A DNA stretch of 64,000 nucleotides from Saprospiraceae bacterium (GTDB lineage Bacteria; Bacteroidota; Bacteroidia; Chitinophagales; Saprospiraceae): the NCBI GenBank assembly GCA_016710235.1, contig JADJLG010000001.1:1167501-1231500 (forward strand). The letters run 5' to 3'. The translations under genes were made by a program, and so were the position numbers. The notes under the pieces were generated by a model. It was not told the origin of the DNA and did not search any database. It saw only the letters and a program-made list of their open reading frames with translations. Shown here in pieces: positions 45,744-55,792 of the stretch (position 1 is the stretch's first letter; the number at the start of each line of letters is the position of its first letter).

Positions 45744-45925
45744 CTTAAAATAAGTGGTATAACAATTCATCAATGTCAATGGCCGGTAAAAACGCAATGC
45801 CAAAGCAGACGGCAATGTGCGTAGATGCCGCGCCTCATCGGCTGAAAGGCGATGGCCGAACTCGCTGAAAAACGATTTCACAAAGTTAACGATTAAAATT
45901 TTCGTAATATGATTGGATCTAATTA

Positions 45926-46999
45926 ACTAGATTCCATAAATAAGTGCGACAGTTAATAAAACATTCTTTTGGAGAAAGACCTATTATAAAAATAGGTACT
46001 TTCCCCTCAAGATTTTTAACTGTACACAAATGTATAAACAAATCACCTACCCTCAAAGGGTATTAATTGAACAATTTAAAAGGCAAGGAATGAGCATTAT
46101 TCAGATTGCTGTGGAATTAGGATATCATAGAAGCACTATATATCGGGAACTCGATAGAAACTCTTCACCTGGTTCATACAAGTTATATGGAAGCGCAAGA
46201 GCTCAGGATCGGAGTGAACAGAGAGCACAAGGAAAGGGAAGGAAGAATAAAATTACAAGCGATCTTAAAAGCAAAGTGGATCAATTACTTAAAATCAAGT
46301 GGAGCCCAGAGCAAATCGAAGGTCGAGCGAATATTGATAAGTATGAAAGGGTTAGTAAAGAGTGCATATATCAATATGTATATGAAGATAAAAGGAAAGG
46401 AGGTGATCTATGGAGTAATTTAAGACATTCCCACAGAAGTAGGCGAAGACGCAAAAATACCTATAAACAAAGGGGAATTATCAAAACAGAGTATGTATTG
46501 AAGATAGACCAAAGATTGTTGAATCTCAAAAAGGTATGGAGATTGGGAAGGAGATACTATAGTAGGAAAGAATCATAAGTCCCAAATTGCCAGTATGGTG
46601 GAAAGAAAATCCTTGTTTGTCAAGATCATTAAGCTGGAGTCCAAAGAAGCTAAATTCACAGCCAAAACAATCAGTTGCAAATTGAAAAAATATAAAAACT
46701 TATGCCATACAATTACATTAGACAATGGAAAAGAAAATGCAGATCATCAAACATTGGCAAAAGCATTGAATACTAAGATATACTTTGCTCATCCATATTC
46801 CGCTTATGAAAGAGGTTGCAATGAAAATATCAATGGTTTAATACGACAATACTTGCCAAAAAAATCAGACTTTTCCATGCTCAAGCAAACTGACTTGGAT
46901 CGAATTGAATCCCAAATAAATAATCGACCAAGAAAAAAATTAGGCTACAAAACACCAAATGAAGTATTTTTGAACCTTGTCGCACTTAAATGTTGAATT
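45926..46999 (+). mobile_element. IS30-family element, copy 1
   Basis: About 1.07 kb almost identical to 54707-55785. Imperfect ends: 'AGATTCCATAAATAAGTGCG' at left and the complement of 'CGCACTTAAATGTTGAATTC' at right. Also an internal hairpin 'CCTATTataaaAATAGG' before the gene. The transposase is frameshifted. 45744-45925 contains no gene. Confidence 0.9.
46030..46996 (+). pseudogene. IS30 transposase, copy 1, two frameshifts
   Basis: The N-terminal half (helix-turn-helix 'SIIQIAVELGYHRSTIYREL') is read to 46578; the C-terminal half with the DDE residues ('ITLDNGKENADHQTLAKALN', 'YSAYERGCNENINGLIRQYL') is in another frame to 46996. An A5 run at 46528-46532, shared with copy 2, and an A4 run at 46483-46486 (A5 in copy 2) account for the two shifts. 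Confidence 0.88.
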
Positions 47000-47099
47000 C
47001 AGCTTATATCGAATTGTATTAAATTTAATTTTCAATTTCAAACCATGTTCGTACCTTTGAGTATCAAAGCGTATCAAAATAAATAATTAAGTATATAAT

Positions 47100-47603
47100 T
47101 TTAGACTCGATATAGACTGGAAGCTGATTAAGTTAGTCAGTGAAGTTTACTGCTTTGATACATATTTGACTGCAATGGAGCGAAAAGAGGGACAAAGCCT
47201 CAAAGTGTTAAAAAGTTTCGCCACAATTCGAAGTATAGGATCTAAAAACCGAATAGAGGGCAACAAAATGAGCGATTAAGAAATGGATGTGTTGCTTCAA
47301 AAAATTGACATGACAGAACTCACAGACAGAGATTCATAAGAAGTAGTTTGTTATTTTGAAGTATTAAATTTAATTTTTGAATCATGCGAAACCATCAATC
47401 TCTCCGAAAATCACAGCAAAAGTTTACACAATAGTTAGATGAAATATTGTGTCAAAGAACAAGAGCATAAAGGCAATTATAAGGCACATAGTAATGAAGT
47501 AAAAGCTTCATTTTCTGATAGGATAAGACAAATAATCTTTCAACTTACCAATGCTTCCGTTACGTGCGAAGCTGCAATGAAAGAATTATTAAATTAGTAT
47601 AAT
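47100..47603 (+). pseudogene. Fic/DOC-family pseudogene
   Basis: One frame reads through three stops (TAA 47277, TAA 47337, TAG 47436) and matches the N-terminal part of Fic proteins: 'SFATIRSIGSKNRIEGNKMS', 'EMDVLLQKIDMTELTDRDS', 'EVVCYFEVLNLIFESCETIN', 'EHKGNYKAHSNEVKASFSD'. The HPFxxGNGR catalytic core is missing, so there is also a deletion. Fic enzymes transfer AMP to proteins; this one is dead. It follows the IS30 copy. Confidence 0.75.
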
Positions 47604-47682
47604 ACTTTGAGCTTAACAAAGGTTAGGTTCTATTTTAGGTAAATGGTTTTCATAGTTTTTTTATAGATTAAATATTATATAA

Positions 47683-48756
47683 ATGTATAGCAATCAGGAG
47701 TTTAAATTTTGGATTTTATTTGTTTTACTTTCAATATCATTATGTGGCTATTCTCAAAATGATAGTTTGAAGAAATTAAATTATTTTGCATTTGGGGAGT
47801 TTTATTATAGTTATGATTTTTCCAATCCCCAGAATCACGAAAAATCTAATTTTATTTACAATCACAAACGACATAATGAGATTAACACCAATCTACTTTT
47901 GCTCAAAGCAAATTATCTGGATAAGGCTTATAGAGCTAATGTAGCAATCATGGCTGGAAACTACGCTGAGTACAACTTAGCCACAGAAGCATCGTGGGCT
48001 CAGTTTATCTATGAAGCAAACATTGGACTGAATATTTTAAAAAATCGGAAGCTCTGGTTGGATCTGGGAATTATACCTTCACATATAGGATTTGAAAGTG
48101 TTGTAAGTGCGGATTGTTGGACTTTAACAAGAAGTATACTTGCGGAAAATTCGCCGTATTATGAAGGCGGAGCAAAATTGACTTATTATTCAAGAAATGA
48201 TAAATTAGTTACTTCTTTTTTATATTTGAATGGTTGGCAAAAGATTAGTAAACTAAATGACTTTCAGAGACCTTCTTTCGGCACTCAAATAATCTATATG
48301 CCATCTAAAAAATTAATTTTCAATTATAGCACTTTTTTGGGGTCTGACAAACCGGATAGTGTAATGGTATTTAGACATTTTCATAACTTTTACATGCAGT
48401 ACGAGCCTACGAATAGAATGGGAATTATTGTAGGCTTTGACATGGGATCAGAAAAATTATATAATAGTAAGTATGGTATATGGTATTCACCTGTCTTGAT
48501 ACTAAGGAGCAAAATAAGGGAAAATTGTAGATTGGCATTTCGGGGTGAATATTATAGAGACGATAAACAAATTATTATTTCTACAGGAACTAAAAATGGC
48601 TTTCAAACATATGGACTCTCTTCTAACTTTGACTTAGATATAAACGAAAAAATCTTGTTCAGGTTTGAAGTAAAAATGCTGCATTCAAAAGACGATATAT
48701 TTTTAAACCAAAATAGAAATTTTTCTCTCACTACAAATCTAACTTTCAAACTTTGA
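47683..48756 (+). CDS. Outer-membrane beta-barrel, OmpL-like porin
   Basis: 357 residues with a signal peptide (about 1-24, ending GYSQ) and alternating amphipathic strands along its full length. Segments such as 'NLATEASWAQFIYEANIGLN' and 'WLDLGIIPSHIGFESVVSAD' match the putative OmpL-like beta-barrel porin family seen in Bacteroidota. It ends 'NLTFKL', a plausible last strand. Expected in the outer membrane; solute unknown. Stand-alone. Confidence 0.8.
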   Translation: MYSNQEFKFWILFVLLSISLCGYSQNDSLKKLNYFAFGEFYYSYDFSNPQNHEKSNFIYNHKRHNEINTNLLLLKANYLDKAYRANVAIMAGNYAEYNLATEASWAQFIYEANIGLNILKNRKLWLDLGIIPSHIGFESVVSADCWTLTRSILAENSPYYEGGAKLTYYSRNDKLVTSFLYLNGWQKISKLNDFQRPSFGTQIIYMPSKKLIFNYSTFLGSDKPDSVMVFRHFHNFYMQYEPTNRMGIIVGFDMGSEKLYNSKYGIWYSPVLILRSKIRENCRLAFRGEYYRDDKQIIISTGTKNGFQTYGLSSNFDLDINEKILFRFEVKMLHSKDDIFLNQNRNFSLTTNLTFKL

Positions 48757-49280
48757 AGGTTGAATTTAGGAGAATGAGAGATCGCTTTTGAAGATAAATA
48801 TTGAAATTTGTTTTGGAGTTAATCAGCTAAGCACAGGCTAAACTTGGACGATCACCACAGCACTTTTTGGCCTATAGCTAAATTAAAGCTAGGAGAGTTA
48901 TAGTATTGGGATCTCCATTAGCCATAGTTGTACATGCTATATTATGAATTAAAGGTCTTGATGAGGACAAAAGTAAGGTAGAGATATGTAAAAAAAATTT
49001 CTTTAAATATCTGTTACTTTCACTCTGGTATATCCAAAGGCATAGTCACAATACATGATGATTTTTTTAAGCATTTATTCAGCTAACATCCCCACAAAGA
49101 ATCATATTGGGCTTGGAATTATTCAATATTATCACAGCAATGCTTTTCCAAGAGCTTCATTTGAATGAGTCTACGCTTTAAATAAACTTTATCCTCAGTA
49201 TAAGTGTGTTTATAAAGATCATGCTGCTTAGACCTGTGCGTAGTATTTCATCATAATAAATCTTTTTAAGATATAGACCA
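48757..49280. other. Gene-free stretch, nothing recognised
   Basis: About 520 bp without an open frame or clear structure; it may be decayed coding DNA given the pseudogenes on both sides. Confidence 0.45.
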
Positions 49281-49820
49281 ATGCGAAATTTATCAGTTTT
49301 TATAGCAACAAGCCTGGATGGCTATATTGCGAAACCTTACGATGATCTCAGTTTCCTGAAAATAGTAGAGAAAGAAGGGGAAGATTATGGATACGGAGAG
49401 TTTATTTCAAAAATTGATTCCATTATTATAGGAAGAAAAACATACGATTATGTACTCAAAGAAGTTGGGCCATCGTATTATGACAATGGACATCGAGACC
49501 TATTTGTTGTAACAAGGACTGAAAGACCGCCATCAGGAAGGACAATATTTTATACAGGCAGCCTACCGACATTGATCCATCGCCTTAAAATGCAAGCATG
49601 AAAAGATATTTATTGTGATGGTGGTGCTGAAGTCATCCATGAGCTGCTGAAGCATGATTTAGTAGATGAAATGATCATTTCAATGATACCAATACTACTT
49701 GGTAATGGTACGAGGTTATTTAAGGATGGAAGGCTGGAGCAAGTACTTGAACTGATCAGAGCGACTTCTTATGATACAGGATTGACTCAACTTCATTATT
49801 TACGTCATATAGTATCATAG
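49281..49820 (+). pseudogene. RibD/DHFR-like reductase with one internal TGA
   Basis: A single frame of 180 codons encodes a complete dihydrofolate reductase/RibD C-terminal domain: 'NLSVFIATSLDGYIAK', 'IIIGRKTYDYVLKEVG', and after the stop 'KDIYCDGGAEVIHELLKHDL' and 'DEMIISMIPILLGNGTRLFK'. The only defect is TGA at 49599-49601, where relatives usually have Gly, so GGA to TGA is the likely change. The NADPH-binding half lies after the stop, so a truncated product would be inactive. Confidence 0.85.
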
Positions 49821-49999
49821 TTTTTTGTCGTGCCCTTATTTCAAAGTAACAATCAATTCTGTCTGCCGACTTTGAAATTTTCTATATAGGGCTCCATTTG
49901 TTCTGCTTGGATTAAGTATGATCAATGACGGCAAAAAAACGCAGAAACAAATTCAGCCTGACCGTGTTATTTTTGAATAAACAAAATTGAAATTTATTG

Positions 50000-50455
50000 A
50001 TGAAAGCAAATGGATCTTCTGTAAGTGAAATATTAGCAAATATACCTGCGGATCGTTCCCTTGCATTTACCAGACTGCATGAGACAATCGTGAGAAACCT
50101 ACCGAAAGGATTTAAGGCGGCAATCAGCTACGGCGGTTTGGGTTACGTAGTACCACATGAAATATATCCTGCCGGCTACCACTGTAAACCTATTGAACCA
50201 TTGCCTTTCGCAGGACTTGCATCCCAAAAGAATTCTATTAATTTTTATCATATGGGAATTTATGCTGACCCGACCCTGTTGAACTGGTTTGTGACAGAAT
50301 ACCCTAAGCATACTGTACAAAAATTGGATATGGGTAAAAGCTGCATTCGCTTTAAGAAGTTTGACCAGATCCCCTTTGAGCTTATTGGTCAGCTGATGAA
50401 AAAAATGAGCGTGCAGGATTGGATCAACATATACGAAAAAAATATGAAGAAGTAG
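50000..50455 (+). CDS. DUF1801-family protein
   Basis: 151 residues from ATG 50000. The sequence fits DUF1801 (YdhG-like, CyaY-like fold): 'AISYGGLGYVVPHEIYPAGY' and 'NSINFYHMGIYADPTLLNWF', with a C-terminal helix after 'KSCIRFKKFDQIPFELI'. Function of the family is not known. Stands alone between gene-free stretches. Confidence 0.85.
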   Translation: MKANGSSVSEILANIPADRSLAFTRLHETIVRNLPKGFKAAISYGGLGYVVPHEIYPAGYHCKPIEPLPFAGLASQKNSINFYHMGIYADPTLLNWFVTEYPKHTVQKLDMGKSCIRFKKFDQIPFELIGQLMKKMSVQDWINIYEKNMKK

Positions 50456-50838
50456 TGTTAAAATCACCTATTCGAATGGCATGTGAGTGAACTTCAATTG
50501 AATTTACAAAGAATTATTTTCTTTAAACCAGTCAAATAAAATGAAATATTATTCCAAAGTAAAGTGACATTGATGTGTATCTCTATAATTAATGTAAATT
50601 GATTGGACTAATTAAGCTCTAAGTAACAAAACAAAAGGGTTGATGTTCTTAATGTAAAAGAACAGCTCAATTATATATTTGAAATATGTTTTTTTGATTA
50701 ATGATCTGGTAGTTATTTTTATATACATATGAACCTTATATCATTACTCAGATCGATCAAGGTTTGAAATAATCTTATTTGGATATTGAATGTGACAATG
50801 GATCAGTTTGACTCAATTATTTAAATATTTTAAAAAAT
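50456..50838. other. Gene-free stretch, nothing recognised
   Basis: About 380 bp of very AT-rich DNA upstream of the TPR-Arr gene. It must hold that gene's promoter, but no convincing box was found. Confidence 0.45.
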
Positions 50839-51588
50839 ATGGCAATGGAATTTTCTCCTTTCAATCCTACAATTAAACTTTGTCTTCAAGGTATGGAAAT
50901 GGAGGATTTGGCTAAACCTGATGAAGCCATAAAAATGTTTATACAAGCTTGGAATGAAGCCAAGAATGAATCTGAAAAATTTCTTGCTGCCCATTACATA
51001 GCTAGACTTCAAGGTTCAGTTTCAGACAGATTGAAATGGTTGGAAAAGGCTTTGCAGCTAGCATTAATTATCAATGATGACTCCATCCAAAGCGCTTTAC
51101 CCTCACTCTATTTGAAATTGTCTGATTGTTATGCACAATTGGGTCAGAATGACAAAGCGGAGGAGAATGCTGCTCTATCAAAGATGCATCAACTTCATCC
51201 CTCAGATAAAGGACCATTTTATCATGGGACAAAAGCCAATTTAGAAATCGGTGACATGCTTACAAGCGAAGGATCTTCAAATTACAAAACAGGATTGACA
51301 ATGAAACACATCTATTTCACTGCTTTGAAGAATGGTGCCGGACTAGCTGCAGCATTGGCCAAAGGGGATGGACAAGAACGAGTGTACATCGTTGAGCCCA
51401 GTGGTATTTATGAAAATGATCCCAATCTTACTGACAAAAAGTTTCCAGGGAATCCAAGCCGATCGTATCGATCTCAGTATCCTTTAAAAATTGTCGGTGA
51501 ATTGCTTGATTGGATCAAACCAACTCCAGAAGAACTCGATCGCTTCCGGAAAAAACTGGAGGAAAGCAAGGGCGAAATTATCAATTGA
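50839..51588 (+). CDS. arr: TPR domain fused to rifampin ADP-ribosyltransferase (Arr)
   Basis: 249 residues. About 1-118 are helical with TPR-like motifs ('KPDEAIKMFIQAWNEAK', 'LSDCYAQLGQNDKAEENAAL'). From 'FYHGTKANLEIGDML' on (about 127-249) it is an Arr enzyme, which inactivates rifamycins by transferring ADP-ribose from NAD+. The active-site residues H129, Y159 and D194 have the same spacing as H19, Y49 and D84 of the mycobacterial enzyme. The conserved 'DPNLTDKKFPGNPSRSYRS' is also present. Rifamycin resistance is likely but the added TPR part may alter the target. Confidence 0.88.
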   Translation: MAMEFSPFNPTIKLCLQGMEMEDLAKPDEAIKMFIQAWNEAKNESEKFLAAHYIARLQGSVSDRLKWLEKALQLALIINDDSIQSALPSLYLKLSDCYAQLGQNDKAEENAALSKMHQLHPSDKGPFYHGTKANLEIGDMLTSEGSSNYKTGLTMKHIYFTALKNGAGLAAALAKGDGQERVYIVEPSGIYENDPNLTDKKFPGNPSRSYRSQYPLKIVGELLDWIKPTPEELDRFRKKLEESKGEIIN

Positions 51589-52409
51589 GTTTTTCATATC
51601 AGGCCAATAACTTAATTTAGTGAGTCGATATTTAATGTCAAAAGAGGAATTCATCTGGTATTAAAAGTATAAAAATTATCATAACATCAGAACAATTAAT
51701 CTAGTATAATCCATTTTCGGATATGACAACTCTGTATTTCTGGGTTAATCCTGTGGGATTCTGGCGTATATTACATATAGACCTAAATGAGCGATGGAGT
51801 TTTTATTGCGAAAAAAATCATGTATGGATGTTTACAAGATAATCAGAAGGAGGTGGGTTAAATTTTAAAATACACATTTGTTAACACTGCTGGATAAATT
51901 GTAGATGAGATGATCTATGGAAATTAATTTCAAAAGGTATTTTCCAACGGTATATGCATAGTACATAATTATTCTGCATCCAAGCACCTGATTTAATGGC
52001 ATACTGTAGAAAACAAAAGATCAAGCCGGTATTAAAATTTAGTTCTACTATATTTTTCCCATAAGCTTCGTATCGATCATTTTCCGGAACAAATAGAATG
52101 TGACAATAAAGTATTGAGGATAGTGTATCTCATGTCAATCTGGTCCGCTGGAATGTACAATAATCAAACGGAGCTGCTATCGTTTAACTTGACAATAGAA
52201 TTCAAACTTTGACATTGAACTTTAATTGAAATACTGAGCACTCAGATTTCAGAAGGATAAATTGGGCCAATGTCTTTTCGAAGAATGAACTAAAATCAAA
52301 TTATTGCTAATTAGTTTCCAAATAGAATAAAAGCTACAAATTTTAAATTGATATACCATAGAGCATTTTTGCAGATAAAGCGTTACTTGTTAAATTTATC
52401 ATCGGGTTT
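51589..52409. other. Long gene-free stretch, nothing recognised
   Basis: About 820 bp with stops in all frames, no repeats and no RNA-like structure that I could see. Probably decayed DNA. Confidence 0.45.
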
Positions 52410-52823
52410 ATGCAAACAATATCTTATCAAGTCGAAGAGCATCTCAGTGTCGAAGAGTTTTTTCAAGTACTCCAAAGCTCGACATTAGCGGACAGAAGGC
52501 CTGTCGGAGAACCGGACAGGTTGGGCAAAATGTTGGAACATGCCAATTTGATCATTACGGCAAGACATGGAGACAAGTTAGTGGGGATTGCCAGGTCAAT
52601 GACCGACTTTGTTTATTGTACCTATCTGTCGGAGCTGGCTGTAGACATCGATTACCAGAAAAAAGGAATTGGCAAAGAACTGATTCGCATTACAAAGGAA
52701 AGAACACCAAAAGCAAAATTGATCCTGCTTGCAGCCCCAAATGCAGTAAATTATTATCCCAGAATCGGAATGAAACATTGGAATCAATGTTATGTATTGG
52801 ATCAGCTGAACGAGTTGGTTTAA
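52410..52823 (+). CDS. GNAT-family N-acetyltransferase
   Basis: 137 residues with the GNAT fold. The acetyl-CoA binding signature is 'ELAVDIDYQKKGIGKELIRI' (V..x..Q/R-x-x-G-x-G). Before it comes 'VGIARSMTDFVYCTYLSELA', after it 'LILLAAPNAVNYYPRIGMKH', where the tyrosine is a usual general acid. The acceptor is unknown; such small GNATs may act on amines, antibiotics or proteins. Confidence 0.9.
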   Translation: MQTISYQVEEHLSVEEFFQVLQSSTLADRRPVGEPDRLGKMLEHANLIITARHGDKLVGIARSMTDFVYCTYLSELAVDIDYQKKGIGKELIRITKERTPKAKLILLAAPNAVNYYPRIGMKHWNQCYVLDQLNELV

Positions 52824-53026
52824 TCACCACATTCATTTGGAATTTATTCTGAAATCATCTCTTCAGCCCACACGGATTTTATTTTTTCAGGCTCATAAGT
52901 ACGAATTATCCCGAACTGGCCTTTTTTGAGGCATTGAACCTTCTTAAAGTTGAATTTTTATTTTTTTTAACACTTTTTTAAACTTAATTGAATTTGTATA
53001 GTCCAAGTCTTGCAAATTTCGATTTT

Positions 53027-54682
53027 ATGCGTTTGATCTGCTTGACTATCAGTACCTTTTTCTTGATCCAAATTTGTGATGCTCAGAAGCTCACCGAAAT
53101 TCTATCCCGCCCTACTGATCGATCCGTTACACTCAGTGTTCTGTTTGATGAAGTGGTAGATTGTGAAGTAGAATATGGGACCTCTCCGGCGACTTTGGAC
53201 AAATCGATTTCAGTCAAGAGAAGCAAGCCGGATACGCCAGTGGTATTTGAATTAGATGGCTTACAAGCGGACAATGGATATTTTTACAGGACCTTATATA
53301 AGCCTCCCGCTAAACCCACTTTTACTCAGGGAGAAATACACCGGTTTCACACTCAGAGAAATCCAGGCAGCGCATTTATATTTTGCATAGAAGCTGATGA
53401 ACATCTTTACGACAAAAAAGGAGTAAGTAGCCTCTATCAGCGTTGCTTGGAAAATCAGGCAAAAGATTCTGCCGATTTCATGATTTCTTTAGGTGACACC
53501 TTTGGAGATGATCACACTCCACTTGAAACCTCAAGCGAAGATATGAAAGCCCTACATCTGGACTACCGCCAATACTTGGGAAGAGTATGCCATTCCATGC
53601 CATTTTTCTTTTGTCTGGGGAATCATGAAGGTGAAAGCGGTTATTGGCTAGATCAGACTCCCCCAAATAATATCGGGGTCTTTGGGACCTTATGGCGTAA
53701 GTTTTATTATCCCAATCCTGCGCCCAATCATTTTTATTCGGGAAATATGATCGCAGAGGAACATGGCATGGGACTTCCTGAAAACTACTATGCATTTACT
53801 TGGGGAGACGCTCTTTTTGTAGTGCTCGATGTATATCGTGACTGCGATGTAGACGAAAAACCAAAAAACTGGGATTGGACTTTAGGCCAAACCCAATACG
53901 ATTGGTTTAGGCTCACACTTCAAAATAGCAATGCACATCACAAATTTGTATTCGCACACCATAACAGAGGTCAGGGACGTGGAGGAGTCATCCCTGCCAA
54001 AGGATGTGAGTGGGGAGGCTATGGAAATAATGGAAACGGTGCCTGGGAGTTTGACAAGATGCGACCAGGCTGGGAGCTCCCCATACACAAGTTGATGGAA
54101 CGATACGGCGTGGACATCTTTTTTCAAGGCCATGATCATCTCTATGCCTGGGAAAAATTGGACGGGGTGATCTATCAAACCTTACCGATGCCAAGTGACT
54201 CTACTTACAAGATCGGTGTCACTGACAATGGTGACGCGTATTCGGATGTTACCATAGACGGATCAGGCCACCTTCGCGTTCAGGTGGAATCAGACTGTGT
54301 TACTGTGGATTACATAGCTGCTTTTTTGCCTGCGGATGAATCCGAAACTTTAAAAAATGGGACAGTTAGACGATCTTATCAGGTAGGCAATTGTGTGACG
54401 CAAACACAAGATGAAGACGGACAATTTTCACAACAAAAACAATATCATTTCTATCCCAATCCTACTTCAGATTTCATTCAGGTCACTGCGAATTCTATCA
54501 AACCCTACCATAGAAAAATTGAGATCCGTTCTATCGAAGCAAGTACATGCGATACAGGTGAAATATCTGCAGGTGAAGAAACAGCAAAACTAGATATTGG
54601 CAATCTATCAAGTGGATTTTACTTGATCAGGATAATAGATCAAAACAATATGACGACACACCGAATTCAAATCATAAAATAA
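53027..54682 (+). CDS. T9SS-exported purple-acid-phosphatase-like metallophosphoesterase 1
   Basis: The start at 53027 puts the signal peptide first (MRLICLTISTFFLIQICDAQ). 551 residues: an N-terminal fibronectin-like domain ('EILSRPTDRSVTLSVLFDEV'), then a calcineurin-like phosphoesterase domain with metal ligands in 'LGDTFGDD', 'LGNHEGE', 'FVFAHHNRG' and 'QGHDHLYAWE', and a T9SS sorting domain ('HFYPNPTSDFIQVTA'...). It should hydrolyse phosphate esters outside the cell. It resembles the gene at 58617. First gene of a set that IS30 copy 2 interrupts. Confidence 0.9.
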   Translation: MRLICLTISTFFLIQICDAQKLTEILSRPTDRSVTLSVLFDEVVDCEVEYGTSPATLDKSISVKRSKPDTPVVFELDGLQADNGYFYRTLYKPPAKPTFTQGEIHRFHTQRNPGSAFIFCIEADEHLYDKKGVSSLYQRCLENQAKDSADFMISLGDTFGDDHTPLETSSEDMKALHLDYRQYLGRVCHSMPFFFCLGNHEGESGYWLDQTPPNNIGVFGTLWRKFYYPNPAPNHFYSGNMIAEEHGMGLPENYYAFTWGDALFVVLDVYRDCDVDEKPKNWDWTLGQTQYDWFRLTLQNSNAHHKFVFAHHNRGQGRGGVIPAKGCEWGGYGNNGNGAWEFDKMRPGWELPIHKLMERYGVDIFFQGHDHLYAWEKLDGVIYQTLPMPSDSTYKIGVTDNGDAYSDVTIDGSGHLRVQVESDCVTVDYIAAFLPADESETLKNGTVRRSYQVGNCVTQTQDEDGQFSQQKQYHFYPNPTSDFIQVTANSIKPYHRKIEIRSIEASTCDTGEISAGEETAKLDIGNLSSGFYLIRIIDQNNMTTHRIQIIK

Positions 54683-54706
54683 GTACTTAATAAAATATAA
54701 ATAAAT

Positions 54707-55785
54707 ACTAGATTCCATAAATAAGTGCGACAGTTAATAAAACATTCTTTTGGAGAAAGACCTATTATAAAAATAGGTACTTTCCCCTCAAGATTTTTAA
54801 CTGTACACAAATGTATAAACAAATCACCTACCCTCAAAGGGTATTAATTGAACAATTTAAAAGGCAAGGAATGAGCATTATTCAGATTGCTGTGGAATTA
54901 GGATATCATAGAAGCACTATATATCGGGAACTCGATAGAAACTCTTCACCTGGTTCATACAAGTTATATGGAAGCGCAAGAGCTCAGGATCGGAGTGAAC
55001 AGAGAGCACAAGGAAAGGGAAGGAAGAATAAAATTACAAGCGATCTTAAAAGCAAAGTGGATCAATTACTTAAAATCAAGTGGAGCCCAGAGCAAATCGA
55101 AGGTCGAGCGAATATTGATAAGTATGAAAGGGTTAGTAAAGAGTGCATATATCAATATGTATATGAAGATAAAAGGAAAGGAGGTGATCTATGGAGTAAT
55201 TTAAGACATTCCCACAGAAGTAGGCGAAGACGCAAAAATACCTATAAACAAAGGGGAATTATCAAAAACAGAGTATGTATTGAAGATAGACCAAAGATTG
55301 TTGAATCTCAAAAAGGTATGGAGATTGGGAAGGAGATACTATAGTAGGAAAGAATCATAAGTCCCAAATTGCCAGTATGGTGGAAAGAAAATCCTTGTTT
55401 GTCAAGATCATTAAGCTGGAGTCCAAAGAAGCTAAATTCACAGCCAAAACAATCAGTTGCAAATTGAAAAAATATAAAAACTTATGCCATACAATTACAT
55501 TAGACAATGGAAAAGAAAATGCAGATCATCAAACATTGGCAAAAGCATTGAATACTAAGATATACTTTGCTCATCCATATTCCGCTTATGAAAGAGGTTG
55601 CAATGAAAATATCAATGGTTTAATACGACAATACTTGCCAAAAAAATCAGACTTTTCCATGCTCAAGCAAACTGACTTGGATCGAATTGAATCCCAAATA
55701 AATAATCGACCAAGAAAAAAATTAGGCTACAAAACACCAAATGAAGTATTTTTGAACCTTGTCGCACTTAAATGTTGAATTCAGC
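54707..55785 (+). mobile_element. IS30-family element, copy 2
   Basis: Almost identical to copy 1 at 45926. It lies between the phosphatase gene and the YHYH gene and ends only about 7 bp before the next start codon, so it splits an operon-like set and may alter expression of the genes behind it. Confidence 0.9.
54811..55778 (+). pseudogene. IS30 transposase, copy 2, one frameshift
   Basis: The N-terminal frame runs to 55344 and correctly includes 'CIEDRPKIVESQKG'; the C-terminal frame is one base off. Reading one base back at the A5 run 55310-55314 would restore 'GDWEGDTIVGKNHKSQIASM', the normal IS30 catalytic start. Copy 1 has the same A5 run. Confidence 0.85.
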
Positions 55786-55792
55786 AATTTTT

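Noticed and set aside
45752..45898. Possible attC after the coiled-coil lipoprotein (GGTATAAC ... GTTAACG)
   Set aside because: Core-like boxes exist at a suitable distance, but the inner arms do not pair and no matching GTTATACC core was found before the upstream gene.
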